Below, one piece after another: positions 8,218-18,700 of a stretch of 64,000 nucleotides of DNA (its first letter is position 1; each line of letters opens with the position of its first letter). The stretch comes from Tannerella sp. (GTDB taxonomy: Bacteria; Bacteroidota; Bacteroidia; Bacteroidales; Tannerellaceae), in contig JAITVY010000108.1 of assembly GCA_031285565.1 (NCBI GenBank), positions 59,977 to 123,976 on the forward strand. The letters are read 5' to 3'. Below the pieces are notes generated by a model. That model did not search any database. It was not told where the DNA came from and worked only from the letters and a program-made list of their open reading frames with translations. The translations under genes were made by a program, and so were the position numbers.

Positions 8218-8836
8218 CCGCGTCTCCTTTCCTGAGCTTTTCCTGTAAACCTTTCATTGTTTCGAATAACTCACCGGTAGCTTTAAAATTTCCATAACGT
8301 ACCTGTAGGAAATGATTCGTAAACTGACGAAAAGGGGCTTTTAAGTTTACAGATTTTAATTCATATATATACTCCGTTGGGGCTTTATATATCTGCCAGT
8401 CGATATATTGCTGATCAGCCAAAAAACGAACCGTCTGCAAATAAAGAATACGGATTGCCGTACGAAAATCATTACGCGCCAAAGCATTTTTAAGCTCCTT
8501 TTCAAAGTCTACACCATAAATACTTTCTTCCTCTACTTCGTAATGTATGGGTTTCTTTTTCTCTTTCATAAATAGTTCCGGACGCTTCTTATAAATAAAA
8601 AACACTACCAGAAATACTACAGTAACGAAAAAGATGATCAGGAACCAATAGGTGACGGTATCGGCAACCTCCGTATCGAAAAAACGGGAGAAAAAACGTG
8701 ACAGCCATCTGAAAAAAATCTCCCAAAGATTTATGTCAGGTATATCCAACTGGCTATTGTAGTCAAACCGTTTGTCAGCCTGATATTTGGCGATCTTTGC
8801 TGAGTCATAAATCAGTGTGTCTGTCAAATGTACCAT
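8207..8836 (-). CDS. DUF4129 domain membrane protein
   Basis: 209 residues from the ATG at 8836; the codon just before it is a TTG that could also be read as a start. One central membrane segment (about 65-88, FLIIFFVTVVFLVVFFIYKK) is followed by a cytoplasmic DUF4129 domain (ARNDFRTAIRILYLQTVRFL and APTEYIYEL). It lies between the membrane protein at 8854-9795 (14-18 bp gap) and DUF4350 (overlap). DUF4129 is common in MoxR clusters and in some transglutaminase-like proteins. Confidence 0.87.
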   Translation of the reverse strand: MVHLTDTLIYDSAKIAKYQADKRFDYNSQLDIPDINLWEIFFRWLSRFFSRFFDTEVADTVTYWFLIIFFVTVVFLVVFFIYKKRPELFMKEKKKPIHYEVEEESIYGVDFEKELKNALARNDFRTAIRILYLQTVRFLADQQYIDWQIYKAPTEYIYELKSVNLKAPFRQFTNHFLQVRYGNFKATGELFETMKGLQEKLRKGDADEE

Positions 8837-8853
8837 CAAGAAACTATTTCTAT

Positions 8854-9795
8854 TTACAACTGATCGAAATTTGCAATACTTTCATTTACGGAAAGACCTT
8901 CTTTCTTTTCCCGTACGTGAAAATATTGAAAAGCCAATCCGACCGCAGAGATGATCGCACTCAAATAAGTACCATACGACTGCACTATGCCTAACAGATA
9001 CATTATAAATTCATATCCCCATGAAGCAGTAATCCCAGCATCTTCGCCACTTAATGTAAAAACACTTTTGATTATTATCATGATATACCATGGCATCATG
9101 GTAACGGTACTGATAATACTTCCCAGTAATCCGAAAGCCAATACAACCACGAAGATTTCACCCCATACGGAAAAACCATATTTAAAAGCCCGTTTCAGAG
9201 CAACAGAAAAAGGCTGGTCTTCAAAAATATATAAAGGAGTAAAAAGTGAAAGAGGCATAGAAATGACAATAAACCCTATAAATGAAACAGGAGCTGTTAT
9301 CAGCAAAGTCCAGGGCGATAAAGCAACTAACAGGCCAAAAATAACCACATATAAAATAGACACTCCAATAAAGAATAAGACTGCTTTCACCATCTTTCCC
9401 AGATTGTGTAATAAAGCATCTTTAAAATCTGTCAATGTAATATCCAACAAACGGTTTTCACGACGTTCGTATTCCTGCATCAGTGTATATACCATCGAGG
9501 AAAGCAAACAACTACCGCCTAATATGCAAATCATCAAAACACCATAATTCATTAAAAAAGAAGAGAAAATGGCCATTGATCCTCCTCCATACATATCATT
9601 AGCGCCCAAAGAAAAAGCAGCACCCATATATGCATTCATCGCAAACGCCTGGATTAAACAGATCGGTAAAATCAGGTATAAGGAGAATTTCAACAAAGGT
9701 TTCCATGTTTCACGAAGGAAATCAAATGTAGCATTGAATTTCTCACCGAACGTACGTATCTTATAAAATTTAATTTTAGGATTTGGAAATTGCAT
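8854..9795 (-). CDS. Polytopic membrane protein of the SpoIIM-MoxR cluster
   Basis: 313 residues with about six hydrophobic segments (for example LLKFSLYLILPICLI, YGVLMICILGGSCLL, AVLFFIGVSILYVVIFGLLV). No domain was recognised with confidence. The arrangement resembles uncharacterised membrane proteins that sit between SpoIIM and DUF4129 genes in Bacteroidota. Its start overlaps the SpoIIM stop by 20 bp, so the two are probably translationally coupled. It likely belongs to the same membrane complex as its neighbours, by context only. Confidence 0.8.
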   Translation of the reverse strand: MQFPNPKIKFYKIRTFGEKFNATFDFLRETWKPLLKFSLYLILPICLIQAFAMNAYMGAAFSLGANDMYGGGSMAIFSSFLMNYGVLMICILGGSCLLSSMVYTLMQEYERRENRLLDITLTDFKDALLHNLGKMVKAVLFFIGVSILYVVIFGLLVALSPWTLLITAPVSFIGFIVISMPLSLFTPLYIFEDQPFSVALKRAFKYGFSVWGEIFVVVLAFGLLGSIISTVTMMPWYIMIIIKSVFTLSGEDAGITASWGYEFIMYLLGIVQSYGTYLSAIISAVGLAFQYFHVREKKEGLSVNESIANFDQL

Positions 9796-10738
9796 TGTTT
9801 ACACGTTTAGGTAAATAAATATAATAATAGATCACAAAAGCTGCACATAACAAAATAAAACCACCCCGGATTACATTCGGAATCCATGTATGACGGGTCA
9901 AAAAACTTTCAACAAAACCGGCTATTACAAAAACAGGTGTTGTCCCGATTACAATTTTCAGGCCCCTTTTCGCTCCCTGACGAAATGCATATCCCCTTGA
10001 ATACGTTTTCGGGAACAACCATCCGTTACCCAAAGCAAATCCAGCCGCTCCGGCTATTATAATGGCCGAAATCTCCAGTGTTCCATGCAACCAAACGGCC
10101 AGCATAGATTCCAGACCTAATCCCTGTTGAAAAAAGAATGTTTGAAAAGCGCCGATCATAATTCCGTTCTGAAACAAGGCAAAGCCGGTACCAAAACCGG
10201 TAAATAATCCTAAGGCAAACACAACAAACGATACCCGGATATTATTAATCGTAATTGCAAAAAACATTAATATAGGAGACATACTGCCATAAACTCCCAT
10301 CGGGTTACCGTCTGCAATATTTTGCATAGTCATATCCATGTAAGCATTTCCCATGATCAAACGCGGAAACATATCATCATTCAATGTAGATATACATCCG
10401 ATAGCAGCGCTGAAGATAAAAATCAAAAACGAATAAAGAAGCTCCTTCCGTGCCTCATACATAACCAGCGGCACTTCTGTTTTCCAAAAACGGAATATAC
10501 GCGAACTGGTTTCTTTTTTATTCTTATATAAAGCATTATGGAGCGCCGAAGCCAGATTATTCAAATAAATCGTAATACGTGAACGCGAATAATGACTACG
10601 TGAGAAAGACAAATCGGTTGTTATTTCCGTATAGGCATCTGCCAAACGACCCGGATCCTGTGTAGATGCCGAATCGACAACATTTTCAAGATTTTTCCAC
10701 TTTGCTATATTTTGACGGATAAAAGAGACCTCTTTCAT
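9776..10738 (-). CDS. SpoIIM-family (stage II sporulation protein M-like) membrane protein
   Basis: 320 residues. A cytoplasmic N-terminal half (about 1-105) is followed by several membrane segments (LLYSFLIFIFSAAIGCIST, VSFVVFALGLFTGFGTGFAL, MLAVWLHGTLEISAIIIAGA). The HGTLEISAIIIAGAAG stretch is typical of SpoIIM/DUF95 proteins, here in a non-sporulating lineage. It is the first gene of the six-gene set ending with DUF58. In related genomes an RDD-family gene usually lies divergently next to it; here the RDD gene is at 20823, beyond an inserted 10-kb cassette. Confidence 0.9.
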   Translation of the reverse strand: MKEVSFIRQNIAKWKNLENVVDSASTQDPGRLADAYTEITTDLSFSRSHYSRSRITIYLNNLASALHNALYKNKKETSSRIFRFWKTEVPLVMYEARKELLYSFLIFIFSAAIGCISTLNDDMFPRLIMGNAYMDMTMQNIADGNPMGVYGSMSPILMFFAITINNIRVSFVVFALGLFTGFGTGFALFQNGIMIGAFQTFFFQQGLGLESMLAVWLHGTLEISAIIIAGAAGFALGNGWLFPKTYSRGYAFRQGAKRGLKIVIGTTPVFVIAGFVESFLTRHTWIPNVIRGGFILLCAAFVIYYYIYLPKRVNNAISKS

Positions 10739-10833
10739 TGTTTATTTAGTTTGAACAAAAGTACACATAATTATTTAAGGTGCGTTCAATCTAAGAAATG
10801 TTTTTATTTTTATAACCGGTTTCATCTGCATAA

Positions 10834-11616
10834 TTAATGCTTCGTATCTGTCTCATCTCCCATAGCAACCATATATTCCTGCCAGAGGTCATCAATGTTG
10901 TATTGCTTACCAAGCACCTGCTTAATAGCACCGTTAAACGACCAGGGAATGATTTCTAATGTGCTTCTGTTGAACTTTCGTAAGAAATCAGGATCTTTGG
11001 TTTGTACCAACCAAGCAAAAAAGAAGCCTGCTTTACGATATCCTTCCATATAATTGCCTCCTTTGGGACGGTCTTCTAACGTAAACCCGCCATTGAGGTA
11101 ACGAACCGCATCGGCTACACCTTCAATCATTGCCCAGAAAGTCTTATTGGTTCCGTATGTACCTATTCCCTGCGGTTCGAGCTGATAACCATGCGTAAGT
11201 TCATGGTAAAGAACCCCCCGGGTTTCGTAATCAACCTTGGCCGTGTCATTATCGGTAAAGCTTTTTTCTACCCATTGAGTACTGTAAGCGATATTAATGT
11301 GAGGAGGTGCTCCACTTTTTGCAGATATTCCATTGTAGTCTTTAATAGTATAAGTTATTTTTTCAATACCGGGAATACTGTCTTCCGGTGAGAAATATAA
11401 TGTTTCTAATACTTTCCGCGCCTGTTCGGTTATGTACTGTTCAGGATTGGGAATGATAGCCTTATATATTTCAGAACCTTTGGTATCCGGCGCTTCATTC
11501 ACAAATTCGATCTTACCTGCAAAATAGGTATCCCAGGGAGTTGTTGCCTGCTTCCAACTTCCTGCAAAGGATGTTATTGAAAGGCAAAAGCATATACTTA
11601 TAATTGTTTTTTTCAT
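10834..11616 (-). CDS. Basic secretory protein (BSP) family putative metallopeptidase
   Basis: 260 residues with a signal peptide (about 1-19). The zinc-peptidase motif HELTH is at residues 138-142, and a downstream acidic stretch IEGVADAVRYLNGG fits the BSP family (peptidase of plants and bacteria). In Bacteroidota such proteins often sit in glycan-utilisation loci next to GH92 or other glycosidases. It lies 93 bp downstream of the GH92 gene and is probably co-transcribed, so it may trim glycoprotein protein backbones in the periplasm; this role is inferred. Confidence 0.85.
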   Translation of the reverse strand: MKKTIISICFCLSITSFAGSWKQATTPWDTYFAGKIEFVNEAPDTKGSEIYKAIIPNPEQYITEQARKVLETLYFSPEDSIPGIEKITYTIKDYNGISAKSGAPPHINIAYSTQWVEKSFTDNDTAKVDYETRGVLYHELTHGYQLEPQGIGTYGTNKTFWAMIEGVADAVRYLNGGFTLEDRPKGGNYMEGYRKAGFFFAWLVQTKDPDFLRKFNRSTLEIIPWSFNGAIKQVLGKQYNIDDLWQEYMVAMGDETDTKH

Positions 11617-11709
11617 TGTGTTTTATTGTTTAAGTCGGAAATCAAAAAGATGATCCACGATATTTTTATGACAAAGTCCTCAATAACCCTCTCGAAAAGA
11701 AGAAAAAAA

Positions 11710-14028
11710 TCACTTTCCCGAAAGTGAATAAGGATTCTCTTCTCCAGCAAATTGCCTTTGTTTATTGGGTTTGGATGTCATTTCAAACGTTAGTTCTCCT
11801 CCACTCATAATATCCTGATGTGTGATATATGCTTTCGTATAAGGCTTCCCGTTCAATTTAACTGATTTGATATATCTGTTTTTATCGCTAACCTTATCTG
11901 CTTTGACAACAAAACTCTTTCCTTCTTCGAGATTTATCTTCATATAGGGTAAATAAGGCGCTCCTATCACATACTGATCGCTAGCCGGACAAACGGGATA
12001 GAAGCCCATAGCAGAAAAGATATACCAGGCCGACATCTGTCCGCAATCGTCATTACCACACAGTCCGTCGATGTTATTCCGGTACATACGGTTCATTACC
12101 TCACGTACCCGGTACTGTGATTTCCAGGGTTCGGAAGTCCATGCATAGAGATAAAGCATATGGTGACTTGGTTCGTTGCCATGTACGTATGTGCCCATCA
12201 GGCCTTCGCGCGTAACGTCTTCGGTATGTTCGAAATATTCATCCGGCAAATGCATGGTAAACAACGAATCGAGTTTATTGATAAAGCTACGGTCACCACC
12301 CATCAGTTGTTTCATACCATTCACATCGTGCGGAACATAGAACGAGTAGTTCCATGAGTTGCCTTCTATAAAACCTTGTCCATGTGTATTAAGTAAGTCG
12401 AAATCTGCTTTCCATTCTCCATTTGTATAACGTGGACGCGCAAAACCGAGTGAAGTGTCAAATATATTACGGTAATTCAATGCTCTTTTTTTGTATTGTT
12501 CGGCCAACTTATTATCTCCCATCAATTTGGCAGTCTGGTAGATCGTCCAGTCTTCATAAGCATTTTCCAGCGTTACGGATGCGGCATTTGCTGATTTGTC
12601 TAACGGCACATATCCTAATTCAACATATTCTTTGGTATAATCGTAGTAAGGAACATTAGCGCTGCTAACCATTGATTTGATAGCCGTTTGTTTATCTATA
12701 GGTAATCCTTTGGCTATTGCATCAGCCAATACGGATACGGAATGATAACCGATCATACACCAGTTCTCATTACCCATGTGCGACCATACAGGCAACGCAT
12801 GATGAACACTTTGATTGCAATGCGCAATCATTGAATTCACAATATCGGTGTTGACTTGTTTGTTTATTATATTAAACAAAGGATGAAGCGCCCTGTAGGT
12901 ATCCCAAACGGAAAAGACCGTATAATTTGTAAAATTATCTGCCTGATGAATTTCGTGATCGATTCCCCTGTATTTACCGTCTACGTCCATATAGACGGAA
13001 GGATTAATCATGGTATGATAGAGGGATGTATATAGCATAGCCATTTGATCTTCGTTTCCTTTGGCTTCGATAACCGACAAAGCATTTCCCCATTTTTCAG
13101 AAGCTTGCATAGCTATCTGATCAAAAGTAAGACCGTCTGTTTCGGCTTTCAGGTTTTTCAATGCACCTTGCATGCTAACAGCAGAAAGTGCTACTTTTAT
13201 TTCTAGTGTCTGATCGTTATCACCCGTAAAATCGAAGTAGCTGATTACCTTACGACCTCCCATTTCAGGAAAATTTTCATATTCGTTGAACCGTCTCCAG
13301 AATCCTCTGTATTTAGGTGTTTCCTTATCAACGAATCCATAATTAGCTACGGGTTTGGAGAAAGCAATAGCAAAATAGGTATAGTTGACCCTGCTCCATC
13401 CGTTCGTAATCCGATAGCCGGTAAGTAACGTATCATTTTCTACCCTCAACTGCGCCCATAGCACTTTTCCGTCGTAGTTGTAAATACCATGATTCAGGTC
13501 CAACACAATACGTTGTTTTTCAGTTGCAGGATAGGTATATTTGTGAATTCCTGCGCGTTCGGTAGCTGTAAGCTGCGCTTTAATCTGATCATCTGCCAGC
13601 ATCACTTCATAATATCCCGGAATAGATTTCTCCGTATCGTGACTAAAACGCGAACGATAACCGCTATCCGGATCATCAGCTGTTCCGGGATTTAATTGGA
13701 GCTCGCCAGTAAAAGGCATAATCAGAATATCTCCCAGATCGGAGTGCCCTGTTCCACTCAGATGTGTATGGCTAAATCCTACAATTGTACTATCACTATG
13801 CTGATAGCCGGCACAATACCCATAAGCCCGGAGTTGATATTTTCCGTCAATATTATTAGGTATGGTATCCGTATCCGGACTTAACTGTACTATTCCATGT
13901 GGTACGCATGCACCCGGAAATGTATGTCCCATACCATTCGTTCCAATAATGGGATTAACTTTCTGCGTTAACTGACCTGACACAGGCAAAACAGCAACAA
14001 TAGAGAGCATCAATAATAATTTTTTCAT
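11710..14028 (-). CDS. GH92 family alpha-mannosidase
   Basis: 772 residues with a signal peptide (cleavage near VSGQLTQ). The N-terminal beta-sandwich (about 20-270) carries GTNGMGHTFPGACVPHG, and the C-terminal (alpha/alpha)6 domain carries VWDTYRALHPLF, GNEPSHHMLYLY and CGNDDCGQMSAW, all strongly conserved in GH92. The family consists of calcium-dependent exo-alpha-mannosidases, most often alpha-1,2, acting on mannan or N-glycan arms. Together with the SusC/SusD upstream on the same strand it points to mannose-containing glycans as the target. Linkage specificity cannot be assigned here. It has its own candidate promoter at 14209-14216. Confidence 0.95.
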   Translation of the reverse strand: MKKLLLMLSIVAVLPVSGQLTQKVNPIIGTNGMGHTFPGACVPHGIVQLSPDTDTIPNNIDGKYQLRAYGYCAGYQHSDSTIVGFSHTHLSGTGHSDLGDILIMPFTGELQLNPGTADDPDSGYRSRFSHDTEKSIPGYYEVMLADDQIKAQLTATERAGIHKYTYPATEKQRIVLDLNHGIYNYDGKVLWAQLRVENDTLLTGYRITNGWSRVNYTYFAIAFSKPVANYGFVDKETPKYRGFWRRFNEYENFPEMGGRKVISYFDFTGDNDQTLEIKVALSAVSMQGALKNLKAETDGLTFDQIAMQASEKWGNALSVIEAKGNEDQMAMLYTSLYHTMINPSVYMDVDGKYRGIDHEIHQADNFTNYTVFSVWDTYRALHPLFNIINKQVNTDIVNSMIAHCNQSVHHALPVWSHMGNENWCMIGYHSVSVLADAIAKGLPIDKQTAIKSMVSSANVPYYDYTKEYVELGYVPLDKSANAASVTLENAYEDWTIYQTAKLMGDNKLAEQYKKRALNYRNIFDTSLGFARPRYTNGEWKADFDLLNTHGQGFIEGNSWNYSFYVPHDVNGMKQLMGGDRSFINKLDSLFTMHLPDEYFEHTEDVTREGLMGTYVHGNEPSHHMLYLYAWTSEPWKSQYRVREVMNRMYRNNIDGLCGNDDCGQMSAWYIFSAMGFYPVCPASDQYVIGAPYLPYMKINLEEGKSFVVKADKVSDKNRYIKSVKLNGKPYTKAYITHQDIMSGGELTFEMTSKPNKQRQFAGEENPYSLSGK

Positions 14029-14208
14029 CTATGAAAATATTTTTTGTTTTATGTTCGGTCATTTTTAAACAGCAGGCAACGACAAACTTTCTTTGTACCC
14101 TTCGTCATGACAAACCTGTCGAAACATTTCGTTAGTAGAATGGTTCCCGATTCGTATGTGAGAGCGTTAGTAAAGCAGTCATTTCTTCCTCCTGATTTTA
14201 TCCTGGCA

Positions 14209-14216
14209 CAAAAGTA
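14209..14216 (-). promoter_or_regulatory. Candidate -7 box for the GH92-BSP unit
   Basis: TACTTTTG on the minus strand, about 180 bp upstream of the GH92 start. No good -33 TTG is seen at the right distance, so this is weak. Confidence 0.3.
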
Positions 14217-14251
14217 ACAAAAATCAAAATGGTTTCATTTATGACAACAAT

Positions 14252-14272
14252 GGATCGCTTTTTTTGCGATCC
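14252..14272 (-). terminator. Hairpin downstream of susD
   Basis: GGATCGC and GCGATCC, 7-bp arms around a 7-nt homopolymer loop, about 30 bp after the SusD stop. It may end or attenuate the SusCD transcript before GH92. There is no U-tract. Confidence 0.4.
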
Positions 14273-14300
14273 GTTATATTATGTTATTTTTTTATGCGGA

Positions 14301-15674
14301 TTAATATCCAGGATTTTGTTGTTGAGCGATCACAGGATTACCCTGCATTTCAGCTAAAGGAATAGGCATAATACGGCGATAATTATCAGCATCTAACGTT
14401 TTCTTGATTACAGGCTTATAGATAGGCATGCTATACCGGCGCATATCAAAGAAACGATGTCCTTCGTAACAAAGTTCACGACGCCTTTCCAGAAGCAATT
14501 CTTCAATCATCTTATCTTTAGAAGTATATTGCTGCGTTGTCCAGCCTTCGATACGCGCCGCACGCAATTGATTGAACAAATCATTAGCCGCGTCCAAATC
14601 ATTCGTTTGTATCTTGGCTTCAATCATGATCAACATCATTTCCGAAGAACGTAACAGTTTCTGATCCGCCAGTCCCACATTTTCAGGCGTCCCCTTGTAT
14701 TTGTTTACTCGTTTGACCTCAACACCTTCACGGTCTACACCATCACCAATAAATGTTGTCAAACGAACGTCACCTTCTTCATACGATTCAATCAACTCGG
14801 TTGACGGTTCAAAAGCGCTACTGTTGTCCGCAGAGAAAAACATGGTTCCTATAAACTCTTCACCAGGTGATTTCTTTAGTTTGAAAATAATGTCATCATT
14901 AGTTTCGTCGGCCCAGATAGCCGCATAATGATCCCTTCCGGCCAATGGTTTCTCTTTCAAAACAGCATTGGCATATTCATACGCTTTGTCATATTCTCTT
15001 TGGTACAGATAAATACGTGCCAACAGCGCTTTTACGGCAGTTTTAGAAACATATACAGGATCTGCCGGCGTATCCTGACTTAGTAAAGGCATACATTCTT
15101 CCAGATCTTTCAGCATTAAATCGAAAGACTCACCCACCGTATTACGACCAAGCGTTTCTAATGTAACCGGCTTCAACACATAAGGTACACCATAATTCTC
15201 TCTCTTTTCAAAATCGGAAAAGTAACGTAATAAATCAAAATTCGTATACGCACGCATAAACATGGCCGTGCCTATACTGTTATTCTTGCTTTTCTTTTCT
15301 TCTTCTGTATTGGCAGGTACATCGTCCGCCCCATCTAAAATACGGTTTACCATATTAATAACCCGGTAGTATTTAGTCCATAAGTTATTATGGTCACCTG
15401 TTCCCACACTGTAAGTCCACTGATAAGAATCATCTCCGGCACCCCCATTCTGACCGCCTTTATATACATCATCCGACAATACGGCGCTTACCTGAATGGT
15501 AGTACGTAAAGACATTTGCGAATAAGCGCCGGTCACACCTTTTTCCAGAGCAGTTGTCGAACTGAAAAGATCTTTTTCCCCTACTTTATCCGTAGGATCC
15601 AAGTCTGTAAAATCACAAGCTGTAATGAATGTAGCCAGACCCAGTGCTACAAGGCTTTTATATATTATTCTCAT
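14301..15674 (-). CDS. SusD/RagB-family nutrient-binding lipoprotein
   Basis: 457 residues from the ATG at 15674; the frame is open to another ATG at 15698, but the shorter start gives a normal lipoprotein signal with the lipobox ITAC. SusD features are seen: NRILDGADD, AMFMRAYTNFDLLRYF (TPR-like helices) and the C-terminal LLLERRRELCYEGHRFFDMRR. It forms the outer-membrane pair with the SusC at 15702-19034 and captures the glycan at the cell surface. At this length it is on the short side for the family. The GH92 gene downstream suggests a mannose-rich glycan. Confidence 0.94.
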   Translation of the reverse strand: MRIIYKSLVALGLATFITACDFTDLDPTDKVGEKDLFSSTTALEKGVTGAYSQMSLRTTIQVSAVLSDDVYKGGQNGGAGDDSYQWTYSVGTGDHNNLWTKYYRVINMVNRILDGADDVPANTEEEKKSKNNSIGTAMFMRAYTNFDLLRYFSDFEKRENYGVPYVLKPVTLETLGRNTVGESFDLMLKDLEECMPLLSQDTPADPVYVSKTAVKALLARIYLYQREYDKAYEYANAVLKEKPLAGRDHYAAIWADETNDDIIFKLKKSPGEEFIGTMFFSADNSSAFEPSTELIESYEEGDVRLTTFIGDGVDREGVEVKRVNKYKGTPENVGLADQKLLRSSEMMLIMIEAKIQTNDLDAANDLFNQLRAARIEGWTTQQYTSKDKMIEELLLERRRELCYEGHRFFDMRRYSMPIYKPVIKKTLDADNYRRIMPIPLAEMQGNPVIAQQQNPGY

Positions 15675-15701
15675 TTTTATCTTTAAATTAAAATTCAACC
15701 A

Positions 15702-18700
15702 TTAAAAACCAACATTCAAACCGAAAGTTAAGGTTACCGGAATAGGATAAGACATATAGTCAATGTTTCCACTAATTTCCGGATCCATACCCGAATAGTC
15801 TGTTATCGTAAACAGATTTTCTCCCTGTACAAAAATATTCATTGAATTAAACACTTTCATCTGATCCAACAACATACGTGGTACGGTGTATGATAACCGT
15901 ACTGTTTTCAGACGTAGGAATGACGCATCTTCCAGGAATTGCGAAGCCCATGGGCTCGGATTGTTCTGCGCATTGAAACGTGGTATTTCCGTAACATCAC
16001 CGGGTTTCCTCCACATCGTCAGCATATAAGCCGGCTTATTACCATTAAAATTATGATTATTCAAATACCATTTGCTGGCATTCATAATATAATAATTCAT
16101 TGCGTAAGTAAAGTTCGCATATAAACTGATTCCCTTATAACTGATATTGGTATCAAATCCTCCGAAAACAGGTATCTCATAAGATTTGTATTTATCTACG
16201 AAAGGCGCGTCTGAAATATTTTCAGTTCTACCGCCTTTCTGATCATAAAACCATGCTTCACCGGTTTCTGGATTCACACCTGCCCACTCACGCATATACC
16301 ATGTTCCTAGAGATTTACCTACTTCGTAGATCAAATCACCATCAATGAATTTATGTTCGGTATTATCCCATGCACCCAAGTCAGTCAGTTTATTCTTATT
16401 AAACGTTATATTCGCTCCGACAGACCATTCAAAATCTGAAGTACGTACCGGACTTCCGTTTACCGCTATTTCCACACCCGTATTCCGTACTCCCCCGGCA
16501 TTTGTATGAATATCGGCATATCCGGATGTCTGGGAAATTTTCTTGACCATCAAAAGATCTTTGGTTGTTTTGTTATAAAAGTCAACCGTGGCGCTTAACC
16601 GGTTATTAAACATACGAACATCCACCCCTAAATCGAACTGGGCTGATGTTTCCCATTTTAAATCTGAATTCGCCAAAGTTCTGTCTGCAAAATAACCTGG
16701 TTTACCGTTATAACCAACCGGACGACTATCAAAATCAATATTTGCATATCCCGCACGTGTTATAAAGTCGCCGATGCCATCCTGATTGCCCGTTGTACCA
16801 TAGCTGACACGCACTTTCAACTGGTCAAGCTTCTCAAAAGACGACATAAACTCTTCGTATCCCAAATCCCATGCTGCTCCGGCTGACCAAAAAGCAGCCC
16901 CTTTATTATTTCCGACAAATTTGGAAGACTCATCATATCGTATACTCGCTGATAAGCTATAACGATAATTATAGGTATAGTTCCATTGTGTAAAGAGAGA
17001 CATCAGGTTGCTATGCGTTTTGCTCCCGCCTATTTGAGGAGGATTTGCTGATGTCCCGTTTTTATCACCTATACCTGCAGGAGACTCTGTCATAAACGGA
17101 TCCAAATCATATCCGGTTTGGTTGAATCCTGAATAAACGCCATCATATAATTCAAATCCGGCAACACCAGATACTGCATGCACTTCATTAAATGTTTTCA
17201 TAAGATTCAGTGTATTTGTCCATGTATATCTGCGCATATCAGAAGTACTTTGGGACAAATATCCATTATTACCAGTCGACTTGGGATGTTCACGGTCAAG
17301 AGATGTCAGTCCTTTATTTCCATAATAATCAACGCCAAAATTGGTTTTAAAACGTAACCAATCAGTAAAGTGTACATTTACATATGTAGCTCCTACCAGA
17401 CGAAGAAGTCCATTGCTTCTCTTATAATATTTGGTTATTAACGTAGGATTATCCCCGTTAAACCAATCTTCAGGCGTTTCATACGGATAAGCAAGTAATG
17501 CTGTAAACCACGGATTAGACCAGCCATTACGCCCTTGGCCTGTAGTAGGATCCGCAAACTCGGAATCGGAATATCCCACATTCGCATTTACCCCGACTTC
17601 AAATATCCGATTGATTTTATGATCCAGATTGATGCGTCCCGAGTAGCGTTTCAGTTCCGAATTCTTTAAGGTTCCGTCTTGTTGCAAAAATGAACCGGAA
17701 ATAAAGAACTTCGTTTTTTCCGAACCTCCCGCTATCGAAAGATTATGATCCATAAGGAAACCGTTTTGTGTCATTTCATCAATCCAATCCGTATTGTTAT
17801 TGCGGGCGGTTGACAAACGTCCGCGCCCTTCATTCAATTCCGCCAATTCGGAAGAAGAAATAGAACCGCTTGCTTCTTTCTGTTCCAAACTTAATAAGTA
17901 CATCAAAGGAAATTGTTTTGAATTCGGATTTTGTTCCACGCAATAGCTTTGATAAAGGATATTTTCCGCACCTGTCATCATACGGTTTTTGGGATCACGC
18001 AAAATAGAACTACCTGCTTTCAGGTTATAATTAACCATTGTACGTCCTTCACGACCTTTCTTCGTTGTAATGACAATTACACCATTCGCTCCACGAGAAC
18101 CGTAAATAGCGGTTGCAGAAGCATCTTTCAATACTTGTATATCCTCAATATCATCCGTATTTAAAGACGAAAACTGAGCAGCCTCAATCATTATCCCATC
18201 TAAAATATAAAGAGGCGTATTGGATCCGTTAATAGAACCCGAACCGCGAATACGGATTTTCACATCGTTACTCCCCGGCTGTCCAGATCCGGTCGAAATC
18301 ATCAAGCCAGGTATCTTTCCCTGTAAACGATCTTCTAAAGTGGCGGAAGATTGATTGGCAAATTTATCGTTTTTTACCACATCGATTGCTCCGGTTATCT
18401 GCCCACGTTTCACCAGGTTATAACCGACAACTACTACTTCCTCCATATTGACTGCCTCTTCCTGCAAGATTATATTGATCTTGTCCTGATTACCTACATT
18501 GACGGTTGTTTTAGCATAACCGATATAGGAAAAGGCAAGACGGCTGTCGGCGGAAGGTACATCAATGGTATACATTCCGTCCAAATCCGTTATCACACCG
18601 GTGGTTGTACCTTCTACCAGTACAGTCGCTCCGATAACAGGGATGTTGTCTTTATCAACCACGACACCTGTAACTGTTCTTTTTGACTGATTTACTTCCG